DNA of 64,000 nucleotides from JAGVSR01 sp964589785 (GTDB taxonomy: Bacteria; Pseudomonadota; Alphaproteobacteria; Rhizobiales; Hyphomicrobiaceae): NCBI GenBank assembly GCA_964589785.1, contig CAZPUQ010000010.1, forward strand, positions 32,727-96,726. The letters are read 5' to 3'. Position numbers and translations under genes: made by a program. Positions 24,685 to 33,871 of this stretch are shown here, one piece after another; the stretch's first letter is position 1; each line of letters starts with the position of its first letter. The notes under the pieces are model-generated. The model saw nothing but the letters and a program-made list of their open reading frames with translations, did not search any database and was not told the DNA's origin.

Positions 24685-25587
24685 ATGGGCGAGGTGCAGC
24701 GGATCTTCGACCGCAGTCTGTGGCGGCAGAGGCGCGACCGCGCGGCGGGCGGCCTCGACAATCATGACTTCCTGCTGGACCGGTTCTGCGAGGATGTGGA
24801 GGAACGTCTGTCGCTCATCCGGCGGACGTTCTCGTCGGCCCTGGTGGTCGGCGCCCACGGCGGCACCATGGGACGTCGTCTCGCGCGGCGCGGCATCGCC
24901 GCGATCGTCGAGACGGAGACGAGCGCGAGGCTGCTCGACGGTTGTGCCGGCCTGCCCGTCGTCGCCGACGAGGAGGCCCTGCCGTTCGCGGACGAGAGCT
25001 TCGATCTCATCATCGCGCCCCTGACGCTCCAGTTCGTCAACGATCTGCCCGGCGCCCTCCTTCAGATTCGCCGCGCGCTGAAGCCCGACGGGCTCTTCAT
25101 CGGTGGCCTGTTCGGCGGCGCCACGCTGCGCGAGCTGCGCACGGCCTGGCTCGAGGCGGAAGCGGAGATCGTCGGCGGCGCCTCGCCCCGCGTCGCGCCG
25201 TTCGCGGATGTGCGCGATCTCGGCCACCTTCTGCAGCGGGCCGGGTTCGCGCTGCCGGTCGCCGACAGCGAGGTGCTGCGCGTGCGCTACGCAACGCCGC
25301 TGTCGCTGATGCGCGAGCTGCGCGCCATGGGCGCGGGCAACGTGCTCGCCGACCGCCGCCGCGTCCCGGTGACCCGCTCGCTTCTGATGCGAGCCGCCGA
25401 GATCTACGCCGAGCGGTTCTCCGACGCGGACGGGCGCATTGCGGCTACCTTCGAGCTCATGGTCATGACCGGATGGGCTCCGCATGAGAGCCAGCAGAAG
25501 CCGTTGCGGCCGGGCTCGGCCGAGGTTCGCCTTGCCGATGCCCTGGCATCCGGCGGACGGCGCCGACTGGAACGCGATCCGCGCTGA
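24685..25587 (+). CDS. SAM-dependent methyltransferase (NDUFAF5/BioC-like)
   Basis: The 300-residue protein is a class I methyltransferase: SALVVGAHGGTMGRRL (about residues 50-65) forms the AdoMet loop, followed by ALPFADESFDLIIAPLTLQFVNDLPG and RALKPDGLFIGGLFGG. The opening QRIFDRSLWRQRRDRAAG and the C-terminal third match the bacterial relatives of NDUFAF5 and BioC. Since BioZ makes the pimelate precursor here, a true BioC is unlikely; the protein may hydroxylate or methylate a respiratory or lipid target. ATG 24685 follows an AAAGGAGG site. The gene stands between a divergent comF and the acetate permease genes. Confidence 0.75.
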   Translation: MGEVQRIFDRSLWRQRRDRAAGGLDNHDFLLDRFCEDVEERLSLIRRTFSSALVVGAHGGTMGRRLARRGIAAIVETETSARLLDGCAGLPVVADEEALPFADESFDLIIAPLTLQFVNDLPGALLQIRRALKPDGLFIGGLFGGATLRELRTAWLEAEAEIVGGASPRVAPFADVRDLGHLLQRAGFALPVADSEVLRVRYATPLSLMRELRAMGAGNVLADRRRVPVTRSLLMRAAEIYAERFSDADGRIAATFELMVMTGWAPHESQQKPLRPGSAEVRLADALASGGRRRLERDPR

Positions 25588-25670
25588 GAGGGCTGGCGCG
25601 GCGCGGCCAATCGGATAGGTTCGGCCGGCACGGAGCCGCCCACTCGAATGCGGGCGAACGGAGAGCACCA

Positions 25671-26000
25671 GTGACGATGACAGATGGCCGGCCCGCCGGC
25701 GAGACACGGACGGACCGCATCCTGGCCGATCCGGCGTTCCACGCGGCGGTGGCGCGGCGCGCCCGCTTCGGCTGGTCGCTCGCGGCCGTCATGTGCCTCG
25801 TCTATTTCGGTTTCATCGCGCTCGTCGCCTTCGCGCCGGCCGCGCTCGGCGCGCCGTTCGACGGCGCCACCCTGTCGCTCGGGATCGTGCTCGGCCTCGT
25901 CGTCATCGTTGCGGCCTTCCTCCTGACGGCCGTCTATGTCGCCCGTGCCAACGGCACCTTCGACCGCGAGACCCGCGCCATCGTGGAGCGCAGCCTGTGA
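25671..26000 (+). CDS. yjcH: DUF485 small subunit of acetate permease
   Basis: The 109-residue DUF485 protein has two membrane helices, about residues 38-58 (LAAVMCLVYFGFIALVAFAP) and 70-90, and the FHAAVARRARFGW motif of YjcH. It is almost always encoded just upstream of actP. A GTG at 25671 is used, 6 bases after GGAGAG. Its stop overlaps the GTG start of actP (GTGA), so the two are translationally coupled. Confidence 0.85.
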   Translation: MTMTDGRPAGETRTDRILADPAFHAAVARRARFGWSLAAVMCLVYFGFIALVAFAPAALGAPFDGATLSLGIVLGLVVIVAAFLLTAVYVARANGTFDRETRAIVERSL

Positions 26001-27691
26001 CCGTGATCCTTCGCGCCGCCGGCGTTGCGGCCGTTGCATGGGGCGTTGCCGGCGCGGCTCCGGCCTTCGCCGCGGGCGCCATCGAGGGAGGCGCCAAGCC
26101 GCCGCTCAACTGGCCGGCGATCGCCATGTTCACGGTGTTTGTGGTGGCGACGCTCGCCATCACCAAGTGGGCGGCCTCCCGCGCCCGCTCCGCCTCCGAC
26201 TTCTATGCTGCGGGCGGCGGCATCACCGGCTTCCAGAACGGCCTTGCGATCGCGGGCGACTACATGTCGGCGGCGTCGTTTCTGGGAATTTCCGCGCTCG
26301 TCTTCGCGTCGGGCTTCGACGGGCTCATCTATTCGGTGGGCTTCCTCGTCGGCTGGCCGATCGTCATGTTCCTCATCGCCGAGCAACTGCGCAATCTCGG
26401 CAAATACACCTTCGCGGACGTGGCCGCCTATCGTCTTGCGGCGCGGCCGCTGCGCGTCGTCTCGGCGATCGGGTCGCTGTCGGTCGTGGCCTTCTATCTG
26501 ATCGCGCAGATGGTCGGGGCCGGCAAGCTGATCGAGCTTCTCTTCGGCCTCGACTATCTTTACGCGGTCATCATCGTCGGCGTGCTCATGATCACCTATG
26601 TTGCCTTCGGCGGCATGATCGCGACGACCTGGGTGCAGATCATCAAGGCCTGTCTCCTGCTCGGCGGCGCCTCGTTCATGGCCCTCATGGTGCTGGCGCA
26701 CTTCGCCTTCTCGCCGGAGGCGATGTTCCGGACCGCGACCGAGGTGCATCCGGGCGGCGTCTCGATCATGGCGCCGGGCAAGCTCGTCGCCGATCCCGTG
26801 TCCGCGCTGTCGCTCGGCGTGGCGCTGATGTTCGGGACGGCGGGGCTGCCCCACATCCTCATGCGCTTCTTCACGGTTCCCGACGCGCGCACCGCGCGCA
26901 AGTCGGTCCTCTACGCCACGGGCTTCATCGGCTACTTCTACATCCTCACCTTCATCATCGGCTTCGGCGCCATCACGCTTCTGATGAACGACCCCTCGCA
27001 CTACGTGGTCGCCGCGGACGGCACCTACGACAAGATCAAGGGCCTGCGCGGCGAGACGAATATGGCCGCCGTGCATCTGGCCTCGGCCGTTGGCGGCTCG
27101 CTGTTCCTCGGCTTCATCTCCGCCGTCGCGTTCGCCACCATTCTGGCCGTCGTGGCCGGTCTGACGCTCGCCGGGGCGTCCGCGGTCAGCCACGATCTCT
27201 ATGTCAACGTCTTCGCGCGCGGCCATGTCTCCGAGCACACCGAGGTGCGGCTGTCGAAGATCGCCGCCGTCGTCATCGGCCTCATCGCCATCATGCTGGG
27301 CTACGTCTTCGAGCGCCAGAACGTGGCGTTCATGGTCGGGCTCGCCTTCGCGGTCGCGGCCTCGTGCAATTTCCCGGTTCTGCTCATGAGCCTGCACTGG
27401 CAAGGCACCACCACGCGCGGCGCGGTGGCGGGCGGCCTCGTCGGCCTCGTGCTGGCGGTCTCGATGGTGATCCTGAGCCCGGCGGTCTGGGTGAAGACCT
27501 TCGGCTTCGAGCAGGCTATCTTCCCCTACGACAACCCGGCGCTGTTCTCCGTCTCGGCGGCCTTCCTGACGATCTGGCTCGTCTCGCGCCTCGATCTGAG
27601 CCCGGCGGCGGCCGCCGAGCGCGCGGCCTACCCGGCCCAGCTCGTCCGTTCGGAAACGGGCATCGGGGCGGCCGGCGCCCGTACGCATTGA
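25997..27691 (+). CDS. actP: ActP, cation/acetate symporter
   Basis: The 564-residue protein is a sodium:solute symporter (SSS family) of the ActP type that takes up acetate and related short carboxylates. The start is a GTG overlapping the DUF485 stop, with GGAG 8 bases upstream. A cleavable or N-terminal hydrophobic segment precedes about 13 helices; SDFYAAGGGITGFQNGLAIAGDYMSAASFLG near residue 70 is the family signature, followed by GLPHILMRFFTVPDARTARKS. A central loop carries AADGTYDKIKGLRGETNM, as in ActP. The pair would let the cell grow on acetate or recover overflow acetate. Confidence 0.9.
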   Translation: MTVILRAAGVAAVAWGVAGAAPAFAAGAIEGGAKPPLNWPAIAMFTVFVVATLAITKWAASRARSASDFYAAGGGITGFQNGLAIAGDYMSAASFLGISALVFASGFDGLIYSVGFLVGWPIVMFLIAEQLRNLGKYTFADVAAYRLAARPLRVVSAIGSLSVVAFYLIAQMVGAGKLIELLFGLDYLYAVIIVGVLMITYVAFGGMIATTWVQIIKACLLLGGASFMALMVLAHFAFSPEAMFRTATEVHPGGVSIMAPGKLVADPVSALSLGVALMFGTAGLPHILMRFFTVPDARTARKSVLYATGFIGYFYILTFIIGFGAITLLMNDPSHYVVAADGTYDKIKGLRGETNMAAVHLASAVGGSLFLGFISAVAFATILAVVAGLTLAGASAVSHDLYVNVFARGHVSEHTEVRLSKIAAVVIGLIAIMLGYVFERQNVAFMVGLAFAVAASCNFPVLLMSLHWQGTTTRGAVAGGLVGLVLAVSMVILSPAVWVKTFGFEQAIFPYDNPALFSVSAAFLTIWLVSRLDLSPAAAAERAAYPAQLVRSETGIGAAGARTH

Positions 27692-27692
27692 G

Positions 27693-28676
27693 GTGACGAC
27701 GGTGAGCGAAGCCCGAGCCGCGCAGCGTCCCTTCAACGCCGTCATGCTGGCGGTGGGCGACGGGCACTGGCTCTATGTCGAGGAATGCGGCCGGCGCGGG
27801 GGCCTCCCCGCTCTCTTCCTGCACGGCGGTCCGGGCAGCGGAGCGCAGCACGCCCACCGGGACCTGTTCGCGCCCGACCGCTTCCACGCCATCCTCTTCG
27901 ACCAGCGCGGAGCCGGCCGCAGCCATCCCTATCTCTCGCGCGCCGCCAACACGACGCCCCATCAGATTGCCGACATCGAGCGCATCCGGGAGTTTTTCGG
28001 CATCGAGCGCTGGCTGGTGGTGGGCGGCTCCTGGGGTTCCACGCTGGCCATCGCCTATGCCGAGGCCCATCCCGACCGCGTCGCGGGCCTCGTCCTGCGC
28101 GCCGTATTCCTGGGCACGGACGCGGAGGTGGACTGGGCCTTCCTCGAGGGTCCGAAGCGGTTCAGGCCGGAGCTCTACCGGGCCTTCGTCGAGCAGCTGC
28201 CGGAGGTCGAGCGCGCCGATCCCTTGTCCGGCTATCTCGCCCGCCTCAATCACCCCGATCCGGCAGTGCACGGTCCGGCGGCACAGGTCTGGAACGCCTA
28301 CGAGCGCACGCTGTCGGAGCTCGTGCCAGCGGCCCCGGCCCTGTCCGAGGAGTTGGATCACCCCTCGCGGGAAGGCGCACGCCTGCCGCCCACCCCGCTC
28401 ATGGAAGCGCATTACATCGCTCACCGCTTCTTCCTGAGGCCGTATCAGCTCCTCGACGAGGCGTGGCGGCTGGCGGGCATCCCGGGCGTGATCGTGCAGG
28501 GCCGCTACGACTTGCTCTGTCCACCGTCGGCGGCGGAAGCCTTGTCTCGCGCGTGGGGCCCATCGTGCCGGCTGCGCCTGATCGAGCTGGCAGGCCACGC
28601 GATGACCGAACCCGGCGTGTTCGACGCCTTGCGCGAGGGCGTGGATGCGGTCGCCAGAACCGCTTTCGGACGGTGA
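27693..28676 (+). CDS. pip: prolyl aminopeptidase (S33 alpha/beta hydrolase)
   Basis: The 327-residue protein begins at GTG 27693 (or GTG 27702) and shows LFLHGGPGSG (about residues 42-51), the nucleophile Ser in GGSWGSTLAIAYA (about 113), FDQRGAGRSHP, and the C-terminal GRYDLLCPP and AGHAMTEP that supply Asp and His. These are signatures of proline iminopeptidases, which release N-terminal proline from peptides. It starts 1 bp after the actP stop and could be read from the same transcript, though no functional link is obvious. It converges with xerD. Confidence 0.88.
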   Translation: MTTVSEARAAQRPFNAVMLAVGDGHWLYVEECGRRGGLPALFLHGGPGSGAQHAHRDLFAPDRFHAILFDQRGAGRSHPYLSRAANTTPHQIADIERIREFFGIERWLVVGGSWGSTLAIAYAEAHPDRVAGLVLRAVFLGTDAEVDWAFLEGPKRFRPELYRAFVEQLPEVERADPLSGYLARLNHPDPAVHGPAAQVWNAYERTLSELVPAAPALSEELDHPSREGARLPPTPLMEAHYIAHRFFLRPYQLLDEAWRLAGIPGVIVQGRYDLLCPPSAAEALSRAWGPSCRLRLIELAGHAMTEPGVFDALREGVDAVARTAFGR

Positions 28677-28682
28677 GGGCCG

Positions 28683-29627
28683 TCAGTCGCGCTTGGCCAG
28701 CGGGTGGTAGTCGAACACGATCCGCTTTAGCCGTTCCTCCAGGACGTGGGTGTAGATCTCCGTCGTCGAGATGTCGGCGTGGCCGAGGAGTTGCTGCACC
28801 GTCCTGAGGTCGGCGCCGCGGTCGAGCAGATGGCTTGCGAACGCGTGCCGCAGCACATGCGGCGAGACCCGCTCCGGATCGAGATCAGCCGCGAGCGCGC
28901 ACGCCTTGAGGTCCTGGGCGAACCGCTGGCGGGTGATGTGGCCGGCCGCGCCGCGCGAGGGAAAGAGCCACTTCGTCGCGAGCATCGGCGAGAGGCCGCC
29001 CTCCGGATCGGACCCGAGCGCCAGATAGCGGTCGAGCGCGGCGCGCGCCGCGGCGTTGAGGGGCACCAGCCGCTCGCGCCCGCCCTTTCCCCGTATCGTA
29101 AAGACGCGCGGATCGCCCGCAAGGACCGAGCGCGGCAGCGCAACCAGCTCCGACACGCGCATGCCCGTCGCGTAGAGGATCTCGACGAGCGCGTGGAAGC
29201 GGGCGGCGCGGACCAGCTCGCGACCCTTCAGCCCCGCGGTGGCGGCACGCGCCGTGTCCAGCAGCCTGTCCACTTCGGCGACGGAGAGTGTCTTGGGGAG
29301 CGGGCGCGCCATCCTGGGAGCCTTGGCGCCCGCGGCCGGGTCGTCGGCGATGAGGCCTTCCGCCTCCAGGAACTTGTAGAACTGGCGGACGGCCGAGAGG
29401 CGGCGGGCTCGCGATGCCGGGGAGAGCCCGTCGCGACCGAGCTGCTGCATATAGGCGGCGAGGTCGGCGCGCGTGGCCGACCGGCACGAGACGCCCCGTG
29501 CGGCGAGGAAGGCTGAAAGGGCGTCGAGATCGCGCCGGTAGGCGTCAAGCGTGTTCTCGGCCGCACCGCGCTCGGAGGCGAGCATCTCCAGGTAGGCGCC
29601 GATGTGGGTCGCGTCGGAAGCGCTCAT
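28683..29627 (-). CDS. xerD: XerD tyrosine recombinase
   Basis: The 314-residue protein is a chromosome-dimer-resolution recombinase acting at dif with XerC. All catalytic residues are present: R157 (GMRVSEL), K181 (GKGGRERLVPL), H257 and R260 (SPHVLRHAFASH), H283 (LLGHADISTT) and the nucleophile Y292 (TEIYTHV). The N-terminal SAM-like domain (ASERGAAENTLDAYRRDLDAL) is also typical. ATG 29627 is the natural start. It sits 13 bp after the conserved unknown gene at 29641-31608, an order often seen in Hyphomicrobiales. XerD is favoured over XerC by neighbourhood (aroK-aroB divergent), which is suggestive only. Confidence 0.88.
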   Translation of the reverse strand: MSASDATHIGAYLEMLASERGAAENTLDAYRRDLDALSAFLAARGVSCRSATRADLAAYMQQLGRDGLSPASRARRLSAVRQFYKFLEAEGLIADDPAAGAKAPRMARPLPKTLSVAEVDRLLDTARAATAGLKGRELVRAARFHALVEILYATGMRVSELVALPRSVLAGDPRVFTIRGKGGRERLVPLNAAARAALDRYLALGSDPEGGLSPMLATKWLFPSRGAAGHITRQRFAQDLKACALAADLDPERVSPHVLRHAFASHLLDRGADLRTVQQLLGHADISTTEIYTHVLEERLKRIVFDYHPLAKRD

Positions 29628-29640
29628 GGCCGGGCCACCG

Positions 29641-31608
29641 CTAGAGGCCCGCCGCGCGCGGCCAGCCGAGGAACAGGGCCTCGAGCGCGAGCTTGCGGGC
29701 ATCCGTCTCCAGATTGGCGCGGCGCAGAGCGCGGATGCTGTCGCCGAGCGCGATGATGTGGGCGCCGTCGGCGCCGTTGGGCCCGAGCGCCTGCATGGCG
29801 AGCAGCACCGTGCGTCCGAACTCCTTCTTCTTTGCCGCATCGGCGAGCGCGGAGAGCACGCCCGTCTCCGGCAGGAAGCCGGCGGTCGGCTGCGGCGTCC
29901 GGCTGGCAAGGTCCCACAGCGGGATGGGAACCTGGATCTCCAACGCATCGAGCACGGTGGCGAGACGGTGCAGTTGGTCCGGCGTGAAGCGGCCGCGCGC
30001 GCCCATCTCCTCGAGCGCGGCGAGATGGCGCGACCGGCTGTCCGTCGCGGCCGGATCGGTGACGTCGGCGAGCGCGAGCCAGTGGACGAATCCGCCGGCC
30101 GCGCCCCCCGGACCATCGAGCGTTTCAGCGAACCCGGCCCACGACCGGGCGCCGGCAAAGTCTCCGGAAGCGAGCGACGTCTCGATCGCCGTCTCCGCGA
30201 ACCAGCCGATCTCGGGCACGCGGCCGATGGCGGAGGCGGCCGGCGCGATCATCTGCAAGGCCGGCCAGTAGAGGCCGCTGCGGCGCGCTTCATCGAGAAA
30301 CGAGCGAATGAGGCGCGCCTTCTTGAGGGGTGTGCGCTCGTCCACCGCCGACTGGAACAGGGCTGCGCGCCGCACGGCATCGGCGACCGGCCCCTCGCCG
30401 CCCGTCTCCCCGCCGGGAAACGTCCGATAGGCGTCCGCCAGACCGTCGGGCGTGATCGCGTTGACGCGCGCGGCCCCTTCTGCCGCGACAAGGCGCAGCG
30501 CGGGCTCGGCCGCCCTCTCCCGGGCCACGAGCGCCAGCACGCCGGGACCAGCGGACTCGACGAATGAGGCCATGTCACCGCTGTCGATGGCCCCGCCGAG
30601 CTCGAGGATGCGCCAGTCGATCGGCCCGATCTTCTGGTCTTTCCGGATCGAGGGCTTGGCGCCGGAGGCAATCGCCTCGATGGCATCGAGCCCCGCCGTG
30701 CCCTCGACCCCTTCCTCGCGCGCGATCGTTGCCTGCAGCAGGGCCGCTTCCGGTTTGCCGGCAGCCGCCGCGCAATAGGCGCCAACGAGGATCGATGGCC
30801 CTTTCAGCGCCGCAGGCATCGTGCGTTGTGCGGCACTCAGGGCTTGAGCGTTGCGGCAGCCGCCCTCGCGATCCCCGCGCGCGATGGCGATGCGTGCCGC
30901 GACGACGGCGAGTGCGGGGTCGGCCGCAGCCGCGCTCTCCCTGCCGAGCAGCGCAGCGGCTTCATCGGTGAGGCCGGCGCGCTCCAGGGCGTCGAGACGC
31001 ACGGCCGTAAAACGCGGATCGTTCGCGCCCCCTGCCGAAGCGGGGACGTCGGAGGTCATGAGGCGGCGGAAGAGCGCGTGCAGCGCTGGCGAGCGGGGCG
31101 GGATTTCGATCGCTGCAACAAGCTTCTCGATCTCTGCGACGCCGAGGCCGTGCCAGAGCTCGTACGGCAGGCCCGTGCCGTCGGTCGCCATGACGGGAGC
31201 GAGGTCGTCACGCATCACCGTGCGCGAGCGCGCGTCGAGCGCGGGCGGAGGCTGGGCTGCGGGCGTCTGCGATGCGTCCGGTGGCCACGCTGCGGCCGGC
31301 GATGGGGCGCGTGCGGCGGTTGCCGGTGACGGATCGGGGGCGGACGGCGGGGCAGGGAGGGGAGCCGCTTCGATCGGCGGCAGGGTCTCCCGTTCGATCG
31401 TACCGACCGCGAGCCCCGGTCCGGGAGACGTTGGGTCGGGCGCGGGCTGGTCGTCCGCCTGCGGCGGCTGTGCCGGTGTCTTCCTCACGGCGGGCCGCGA
31501 TGTCTCCGGCTCGTCGAACGGGCCCGGAATGCCGCCCGCTTGCGCTTTGCTCGCCAGGATCGCGGCAGCCAGGGCGACGGCGGTGAGCGAGCGGGCGGGA
31601 AAGCGCAT
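29641..31608 (-). CDS. exported proline/alanine-rich protein of unknown function
   Basis: This 655-residue protein has a signal peptide (RSLTAVALAAAILASKAQA), then about 120 residues rich in Pro, Ala and Asp (low complexity), and a long helical region (from about residue 150) with many Ala/Leu-rich helices that look like degenerate helical repeats. There is no catalytic motif or later membrane segment, so it is probably periplasmic. It lies between a 48-residue membrane protein (31621-31767) and xerD, all in one direction, and divergent from aroK; this neighbourhood is conserved in Hyphomicrobiales as far as I know. The Pro/Ala region could span the peptidoglycan. Confidence 0.7.
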   Translation of the reverse strand: MRFPARSLTAVALAAAILASKAQAGGIPGPFDEPETSRPAVRKTPAQPPQADDQPAPDPTSPGPGLAVGTIERETLPPIEAAPLPAPPSAPDPSPATAARAPSPAAAWPPDASQTPAAQPPPALDARSRTVMRDDLAPVMATDGTGLPYELWHGLGVAEIEKLVAAIEIPPRSPALHALFRRLMTSDVPASAGGANDPRFTAVRLDALERAGLTDEAAALLGRESAAAADPALAVVAARIAIARGDREGGCRNAQALSAAQRTMPAALKGPSILVGAYCAAAAGKPEAALLQATIAREEGVEGTAGLDAIEAIASGAKPSIRKDQKIGPIDWRILELGGAIDSGDMASFVESAGPGVLALVARERAAEPALRLVAAEGAARVNAITPDGLADAYRTFPGGETGGEGPVADAVRRAALFQSAVDERTPLKKARLIRSFLDEARRSGLYWPALQMIAPAASAIGRVPEIGWFAETAIETSLASGDFAGARSWAGFAETLDGPGGAAGGFVHWLALADVTDPAATDSRSRHLAALEEMGARGRFTPDQLHRLATVLDALEIQVPIPLWDLASRTPQPTAGFLPETGVLSALADAAKKKEFGRTVLLAMQALGPNGADGAHIIALGDSIRALRRANLETDARKLALEALFLGWPRAAGL

Positions 31609-31620
31609 GGGCGCGGCGGC

Positions 31621-31767
31621 TCACTCTTTTCGAATCTTGACGCCGGGAACGACTTTGACTTCTTCCTGTTGCACGGGCTCGAACCGGGTGGCCAGCACCC
31701 ACATTCCGGCGGTCACGAGGCCCGCCAGGGCTCCGAAGATGAACAGGAAACGGAAAAGGCTCGGCAT
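31621..31767 (-). CDS. 48-residue single-helix membrane protein
   Basis: A complete small gene on the minus strand: ATG 31767 to TGA 31621 gives MPSLFRFLFIFGALAGLV and onward, with one hydrophobic helix (residues 5-26, ending TAGMWVLATRFEP) and a charged tail (QQEEVKVVPGVKIRKE). It is 12 bp upstream of the exported-protein gene and in the same direction, which together with a clean helix and codon use like its neighbours makes it believable. Similar tiny proteins are found next to aroK in related bacteria. Function unknown; an interaction with the periplasmic neighbour is a guess. Confidence 0.65.
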   Translation of the reverse strand: MPSLFRFLFIFGALAGLVTAGMWVLATRFEPVQQEEVKVVPGVKIRKE

Positions 31768-32006
31768 TCTCTGTCGTCCGTTCCTTCAGGGTTCTGGCCG
31801 TCCAAGTTGGCGCCAATGTGTCTCTGCGTGCGCGCGGCCCCGACGGTAACCAGAGGCCGCCCGGGACGACAAGCCGGGTTCCCCACCGAGGTGCCGTTTG
31901 AAATCCGGCCGCCGTTGGGCAATACACGGGGATGGCGAAGCCGGGCCGGCACGGCGGATCGCCGCAAACTCTTGCATGATTCGCGCGCGGCAGGCGGCAG
32001 ACCGGA

Positions 32007-32594
32007 ATGGACGAGCCCAAGAGCCCGAACAGCATGGAGGCGCTGGTTTCCCGACTGGGCGACCGGTCGATCGTGCTCGTCGGTCTCATGGGCTGCGGAA
32101 AGTCGTCCGTCGGGCGCCGGCTCGCCGCCCGCCTCGGACTGGCCTTCGTCGACGCCGACGAGGAGATCGAGCGGGTCGCGGCAAAATCGATCGTGGAGAT
32201 CTTCGCCGATCACGGCGAGGCCTACTTCCGCGACGGCGAGCGGCGCGTGATCGCACGGCTGCTCGGCAGCGGCCCGCAAGTTCTGGCGACCGGCGGCGGC
32301 GCGTTCCTCAATCCCGACACGCGGGCCAAGATCCGCGAGCGCGGCGTCTCGATCTGGCTGCGCGCGGAGCTTCCCGTGCTGATGCGGCGCGTCGCCAAGC
32401 GCGAGACGCGGCCGCTTCTCAAGACCGCCGATCCGGAAGCGACCATGCGCGACCTGATCGCCCGGCGCTATCCGGTCTATGCCGAAGCCGACATTACGCT
32501 CGAAAGCCGCGACGTGCCGCACGATGTGATCGTCAACGAGGCGATCGCGGCGCTCAAGGCGAAGCTGGCGCTGGCGCCGGCGGCCCCGGCCTGA
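32007..32594 (+). CDS. aroK: AroK, shikimate kinase
   Basis: The 195-residue kinase phosphorylates shikimate in the aromatic amino acid pathway. The P-loop is GLMGCGKSSVGRRLA (about residues 26-40), the shikimate-binding DADEEIE (about 49-55), then EAYFRDGERR and the glycine-rich ATGGGAF (about 97-103), and the lid arginines in RETRPLL. The N-terminal extension of about 20 residues is common in alphaproteobacteria. It leads an aroK-aroB operon (35-bp gap), the same order as in many proteobacteria. The 239-bp divergent spacer upstream (31768-32006) shows no clear promoter to the eye. Confidence 0.93.
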   Translation: MDEPKSPNSMEALVSRLGDRSIVLVGLMGCGKSSVGRRLAARLGLAFVDADEEIERVAAKSIVEIFADHGEAYFRDGERRVIARLLGSGPQVLATGGGAFLNPDTRAKIRERGVSIWLRAELPVLMRRVAKRETRPLLKTADPEATMRDLIARRYPVYAEADITLESRDVPHDVIVNEAIAALKAKLALAPAAPA

Positions 32595-32629
32595 TATCCG
32601 GCTGAGAAAAGAAACGGGACACGACGCTC

Positions 32630-33778
32630 ATGCCGACCCTCGTCCATTCGCTGACCGCCCTTTCGCGCGTCGAGAAGACCGTGCCGGTCTCGCTCGGTCC
32701 GCGCAGCTACGACGTGCTGATCGGCCCCGGGCTGCTGCAGGAAGCCGGCCGGCTCATCGCAACCAGGGTCGGCAAGGGCCGGTGCGGCGTCGTCACCGAC
32801 GAGAACGTGGCGCGGCATCATCTGGCGACGCTCGAGGCGGCGTTGAAATCGGAGAACCGCCATGCCGGCTCGATCGTGCTTCCGGCGGGCGAGGCGACGA
32901 AGAGCTTCGCGCGGCTGACGGAGCTCAGCGAGGGCCTCATCGAGATGGGGCTGGAGCGCGGCGATCTCGTCGTCGCATTCGGCGGCGGCGTCATCGGCGA
33001 CCTTGCCGGCTTTGCGGCCGGCATCCTGCGCCGCGGCGTGCGCTTCGTGCAGATTCCGACCTCGCTGCTGGCCCAGGTCGACAGCTCCGTCGGTGGCAAG
33101 ACCGGCATCAACACGCCTCAGGGCAAGAACCTGATCGGCGTGTTTCACCAGCCGAGCCTCGTCATCGCCGACACCGACGTGCTGGCCACGTTGCCGCCGC
33201 GCGAGATGCGCGCCGGGTATGCGGAGGTCGCCAAATACGGCCTTCTCGGCGATGCGCCGTTCTTCTCCTGGCTTGAGGCGCAGTGGAAAGGCGTGTTCGG
33301 CAACTCGGGACCCGATCTCACGCGGGCGATCGAAACGAGCGTGAAGGCGAAGGCCGACATCGTCGCCCGCGACGAGCTCGAAACCGGCGACCGGGCGCTT
33401 CTCAACCTCGGCCACACGTTCGGCCATGCGCTCGAGGCGTGGACGGGCTTCGGAGACCGCCTTCTGCACGGAGAAGGGGTTGCCATCGGCATGGCGCAGG
33501 CGTTCCGCTTCTCCGAGGCGCTGGGTCTCTGCCCGCCGGGCACGGCCGCGCGCGTCTCCGCGCACCTGGCGGCGACGGGTCTGCCGACGCGCTTGCAGGA
33601 CATTCCGGGCGGGCGCGCGGATGCCGATACACTGTTGCATCTCATGCGGCAGGACAAAAAGGTCCGCGACGGCAAGCTGACGTTCATCCTGGCGCGCGAC
33701 ATCGGGCAGGCGTTCGTGGCGCGGGACGTCGATCCCGCGCAGGTGCGCGCGTTTCTCGAGCGCGAGATCGCCGGCTAG
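32630..33778 (+). CDS. aroB: AroB, 3-dehydroquinate synthase
   Basis: The 382-residue enzyme converts DAHP to 3-dehydroquinate using NAD+ and a metal. Signatures: FGGGVIGDLAGFAAG (about residues 116-130), PTSLLAQVDSSVGGKTGIN (about 142-160), the metal ligands E (RAGYAEVAKYGLL), H (NLGHTFGHALE) and H (LLHGEGVAIGMA). It is preceded by aroK in an operon. The first ten residues before KTVPVSLGPRSYDV are variable, so a slightly later start is possible. Confidence 0.94.
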   Translation: MPTLVHSLTALSRVEKTVPVSLGPRSYDVLIGPGLLQEAGRLIATRVGKGRCGVVTDENVARHHLATLEAALKSENRHAGSIVLPAGEATKSFARLTELSEGLIEMGLERGDLVVAFGGGVIGDLAGFAAGILRRGVRFVQIPTSLLAQVDSSVGGKTGINTPQGKNLIGVFHQPSLVIADTDVLATLPPREMRAGYAEVAKYGLLGDAPFFSWLEAQWKGVFGNSGPDLTRAIETSVKAKADIVARDELETGDRALLNLGHTFGHALEAWTGFGDRLLHGEGVAIGMAQAFRFSEALGLCPPGTAARVSAHLAATGLPTRLQDIPGGRADADTLLHLMRQDKKVRDGKLTFILARDIGQAFVARDVDPAQVRAFLEREIAG

Positions 33779-33871
33779 CTTGCGCTGCCTCGGCGCCGAT
33801 TGGATTCGGCACCCCCAATCATCCTATAATGCCGGCCCGGCCGCACGAGGCCGTCCGGCAATGGATTTCCC

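Noticed and set aside
24685..25587. True BioC methyltransferase for pimelate synthesis
   Set aside because: The genome uses BioZ, and the gene lies away from the bio operon; resemblance fits NDUFAF5-like proteins equally well.
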